NCBI GenBank assembly: GCA_034436375.1
Contig: DAOTVS010000278.1
Location: 1-7,119, forward strand
DNA: 7,119 bases
Reading direction: 5' to 3'
Source: DAOTVS01 sp034436375
GTDB lineage: Bacteria; Chloroflexota; Anaerolineae; SpSt-313
Shown here: positions 5,569 through 7,119 of the stretch, piece by piece
How the letters are laid out: each line of letters opens with the position of its first letter
Position numbering within the stretch: position 1 is the first letter of the stretch
The notes under the pieces: model-generated
What the model was told of the DNA's origin: nothing
The model's database searches: none
What the model saw: the letters and a program-made list of their open reading frames with translations, nothing else
Made by a program: the position numbers and the translations under genes

Positions 5569-6177
5569 ATGGATGAACAGGCCCTGATTGCGTCTGCTCG
5601 CGCAGGGAATCAACATGCCTTCAACTTGCTCGTCCGTGTCTACCAGGACATGGCCTATAACGTGGCCTATCGGGTGCTTGGGCAGCCTGAGGCGGCTGCG
5701 GATGCGACGCAGGATGCCTTCCTGGCGGCCTATCGCGCCCTGTCCGTATTTCGTGGCGGCTCATTCAAAGCCTGGCTGCTCCGTATTGTGACCAACGCCT
5801 GCTATGACCAGCTCCGGCGGCAAAAGCGCCGCCCCCAGACATCTCTGGAGGACTTGGTCGAGGACCCCGATTATTCCCCCTCACTGACTGATCGCAACGA
5901 GAGTCCCGAAGAGGCCCTGCTGAATGCAGAACTGGCGCACGCCATCGAAGCTGCCATTGCCAGGCTGCCTTTCGATCAGCGCATAGTGCTGGTACTCTCC
6001 GATGTGCAGGGCTTGAGTTATGAGGAGATTGCGGCGGCTACTGATGCATCTTTGGGTACGGTCAAGTCGCGCCTGAGCAGGGCGCGGGCTCGCTTGCGGG
6101 ATTATCTGGTGAGCAGGGAACAAACGGGCGGCCAAGGCCGTCTAAGTGGTGAGACAGGGCTTCGGGCAGGGATCTGA
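5569..6177 (+). CDS. ECF-family RNA polymerase sigma factor
   Basis: 202 residues, the usual size for a two-domain extracytoplasmic-function sigma factor, which directs RNA polymerase to stress or envelope genes. Region 2 (about 10-90) shows the helix around YQDMAYNVAYRVLG, then DATQDAFLAAYRAL (45-58) and FKAWLLRIVTNACYDQLRR (66-84). A Pro/Asp/Ser-rich acidic linker (about 88-118) follows. Region 4 (about 120-180) shows LPFDQRIVLVLSDVQGLSYE and then SLGTVKSRLSRARARLR (161-177), the DNA-recognition helix-turn-helix. The ATG at 5569 has only a weak ribosome binding site (GAAGGCTGG), but it starts directly before the conserved domain. A zinc-finger anti-sigma gene follows 15 bp after the stop codon, so the pair is almost certainly co-transcribed. 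The probable promoter is at 5330-5357. The last 20 residues (Gly/Arg-rich) are poorly conserved in type. The target genes are unknown. Confidence 0.95.
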   Translation: MDEQALIASARAGNQHAFNLLVRVYQDMAYNVAYRVLGQPEAAADATQDAFLAAYRALSVFRGGSFKAWLLRIVTNACYDQLRRQKRRPQTSLEDLVEDPDYSPSLTDRNESPEEALLNAELAHAIEAAIARLPFDQRIVLVLSDVQGLSYEEIAAATDASLGTVKSRLSRARARLRDYLVSREQTGGQGRLSGETGLRAGI

Positions 6178-6192
6178 CTGACGGAGAACGGT

Positions 6193-7119
6193 ATGTTCGG
6201 TCTATTGGGACGCGCAAAGGCCCACCGCTTTTGCCAAGACAATCTATCAGCCTATCTGGATGGGCAGTTGACGGCCCGCGAGCAGAGGCAGGTGCGGCGC
6301 CATCTGGAGGTTTGCCAGGCCTGCCGTGACGACCTGCGCGCGCTGCAGCGCACGGTGGAGTTGGTGCGCCACCTTCCGGCTGTCCAGGCGCCGCGCTCCT
6401 TTGCGATCCCGCTGAACGTGCAGCCGTCGCGTACGCCCCTGTGGATGCGCTCCTGGGTCTATAACGGTATGCGTGCGGCGACCGTGCTGGCTACGGTGCT
6501 TTTGGTGATTGCGTTGGCAGGGAATGCCCTGAGCCTGCCGCCGGCTTTCAACGCGCCCTTGCCGGCAGCGGCGACGATGATGGCGGGGCGCGAGGCCGAG
6601 CCCCAGGCCCCCAGTACTGCCACGATGGCGGGCGCCACTGCCCCGGCGACAGGCGGGGTCGCCAACGATCAGGCCCTGGGGGCGGGGGCTGCTTCTACGG
6701 CCCAGGATGAGGTGACCGAAATGCCCGCTGCTGCGCCCACGTCGGAGGGAGAGATGGGCATTGCGGCCGCCCCTGCTGATACGGCTGCTGCGAGCTCTGC
6801 GCCCGCTGCGACCGCAGCTCCTCTGCCGAAGGAGCCAGCGGCAGGGCAGCCCTCGGCTGACGAGATCGCCCGCATGACCGCTGCTCCGCTGGGCAAGGGG
6901 GGCGGCACTGAGATGCCGACCCTGCCGGGTACGGAGGGCACGCCGGCGCAGCCTGAGGGCCCCGCGGCACAGATCGCGAGCGTGCCCATTACAGCGACGG
7001 CGACCGTTACTGGCCCTGTGACGGTGACCCCGGCCATGCCCATCACGGCAACAGAGACGATCACCCCCAGCCAGGAGGCTGCAGAGCTGGCGCAAACGAC
7101 AACACCCCCGCTCCCCGAG
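6193..7119 (+). CDS. Zinc-finger (ZAS-type) membrane anti-sigma factor, 3' end beyond window
   Basis: Open for 309 codons to the window edge. The ATG at 6193 has GGAG 6 nt upstream and lies 15 bp after the sigma gene, so it is likely the cognate anti-sigma factor that holds the sigma at the membrane until a signal arrives. The cytoplasmic N terminus has a zf-HC2/ZAS module: Cys14, then HLEVCQAC with His37, Cys41 and Cys44, between helices DNLSAYLDGQL and LRALQRTVELVRHLP. A PRSFAIP-type linker (67-73) follows. One transmembrane helix covers about residues 95-115 (AATVLATVLLVIALAG). The remaining ~190 residues lie outside the membrane and are dominated by Ala, Pro, Thr, Gly and Glu with no Cys and no recognisable domain; the last part is rich in TATxT and TPxxPIT patterns. 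A sensory or carbohydrate-binding domain could follow beyond the window. Confidence 0.88.
   Translation, partial: MFGLLGRAKAHRFCQDNLSAYLDGQLTAREQRQVRRHLEVCQACRDDLRALQRTVELVRHLPAVQAPRSFAIPLNVQPSRTPLWMRSWVYNGMRAATVLATVLLVIALAGNALSLPPAFNAPLPAAATMMAGREAEPQAPSTATMAGATAPATGGVANDQALGAGAASTAQDEVTEMPAAAPTSEGEMGIAAAPADTAAASSAPAATAAPLPKEPAAGQPSADEIARMTAAPLGKGGGTEMPTLPGTEGTPAQPEGPAAQIASVPITATATVTGPVTVTPAMPITATETITPSQEAAELAQTTTPPLPE

Noticed and set aside
6247..7095. A 282-codon minus-strand frame opposite the anti-sigma gene
   Set aside because: The + strand frame has a ribosome binding site, zinc-finger motif and membrane helix. The minus frame is an Arg/His/Gly-rich shadow without motifs.
1..7119. CRISPR arrays, insertion sequences, prophage or toxin-antitoxin genes
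   Set aside because: No regularly spaced repeats, transposase motifs, terminal inverted repeats or phage-like proteins were seen on either strand.

Overview
The window is high-GC bacterial DNA with compact genes, consensus-like sigma-70 promoters and AGGAGG-type ribosome binding sites. Several features fit Chloroflexota (Anaerolineae or Caldilinea-like lineages): exported proteins with Pro/Thr/Ala-rich segments, a group III phosphofructokinase with pyrophosphate-type residues, a GatY-like class II aldolase, and an ECF sigma factor followed by a long-tailed anti-sigma factor. This placement is inference from protein style; no phylogenetic marker is present.

Left end (1-526): a leftward putative lipoprotein gene starts at 258 and is cut by the window edge. 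Its reading frame breaks at a run of eight G (160-167). It is divergent from a rightward penicillin-acylase-family gene (527-2935). The shared region holds a near-consensus promoter for each direction and a perfect 9+9 bp palindrome (361-380) touching the -35 box of the leftward promoter.

Middle (2936-5207): the acylase gene converges on a leftward fba-pfk pair, with a strong bidirectional terminator at 3052-3091. The kinase (3180-4214) carries the Asp104/Lys125 pair typical of pyrophosphate-dependent enzymes. The class II aldolase (4287-5207) lies upstream of it in the same direction. Together they would interconvert fructose-6-phosphate and triose phosphates, possibly reversibly if the kinase uses PPi.

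Right (5208-7119): a leftward tRNA-Leu(CAA) gene has its own promoter (5479-5507). A hairpin with a modest T-rich flank separates it from fba. On the opposite strand a consensus-like promoter (5330-5357) points through the tRNA, antisense to it, toward an ECF sigma factor gene (5569-6177). That gene is followed 15 bp later by a zinc-finger, single-pass membrane anti-sigma factor that is open to the window end.

No CRISPR array, transposon or phage gene was seen. Most content is core metabolism and regulation. The points most worth checking are the non-canonical active-site motifs of the acylase, the frameshift at the G tract, the palindrome between divergent promoters, and the promoter antisense to tRNA-Leu.
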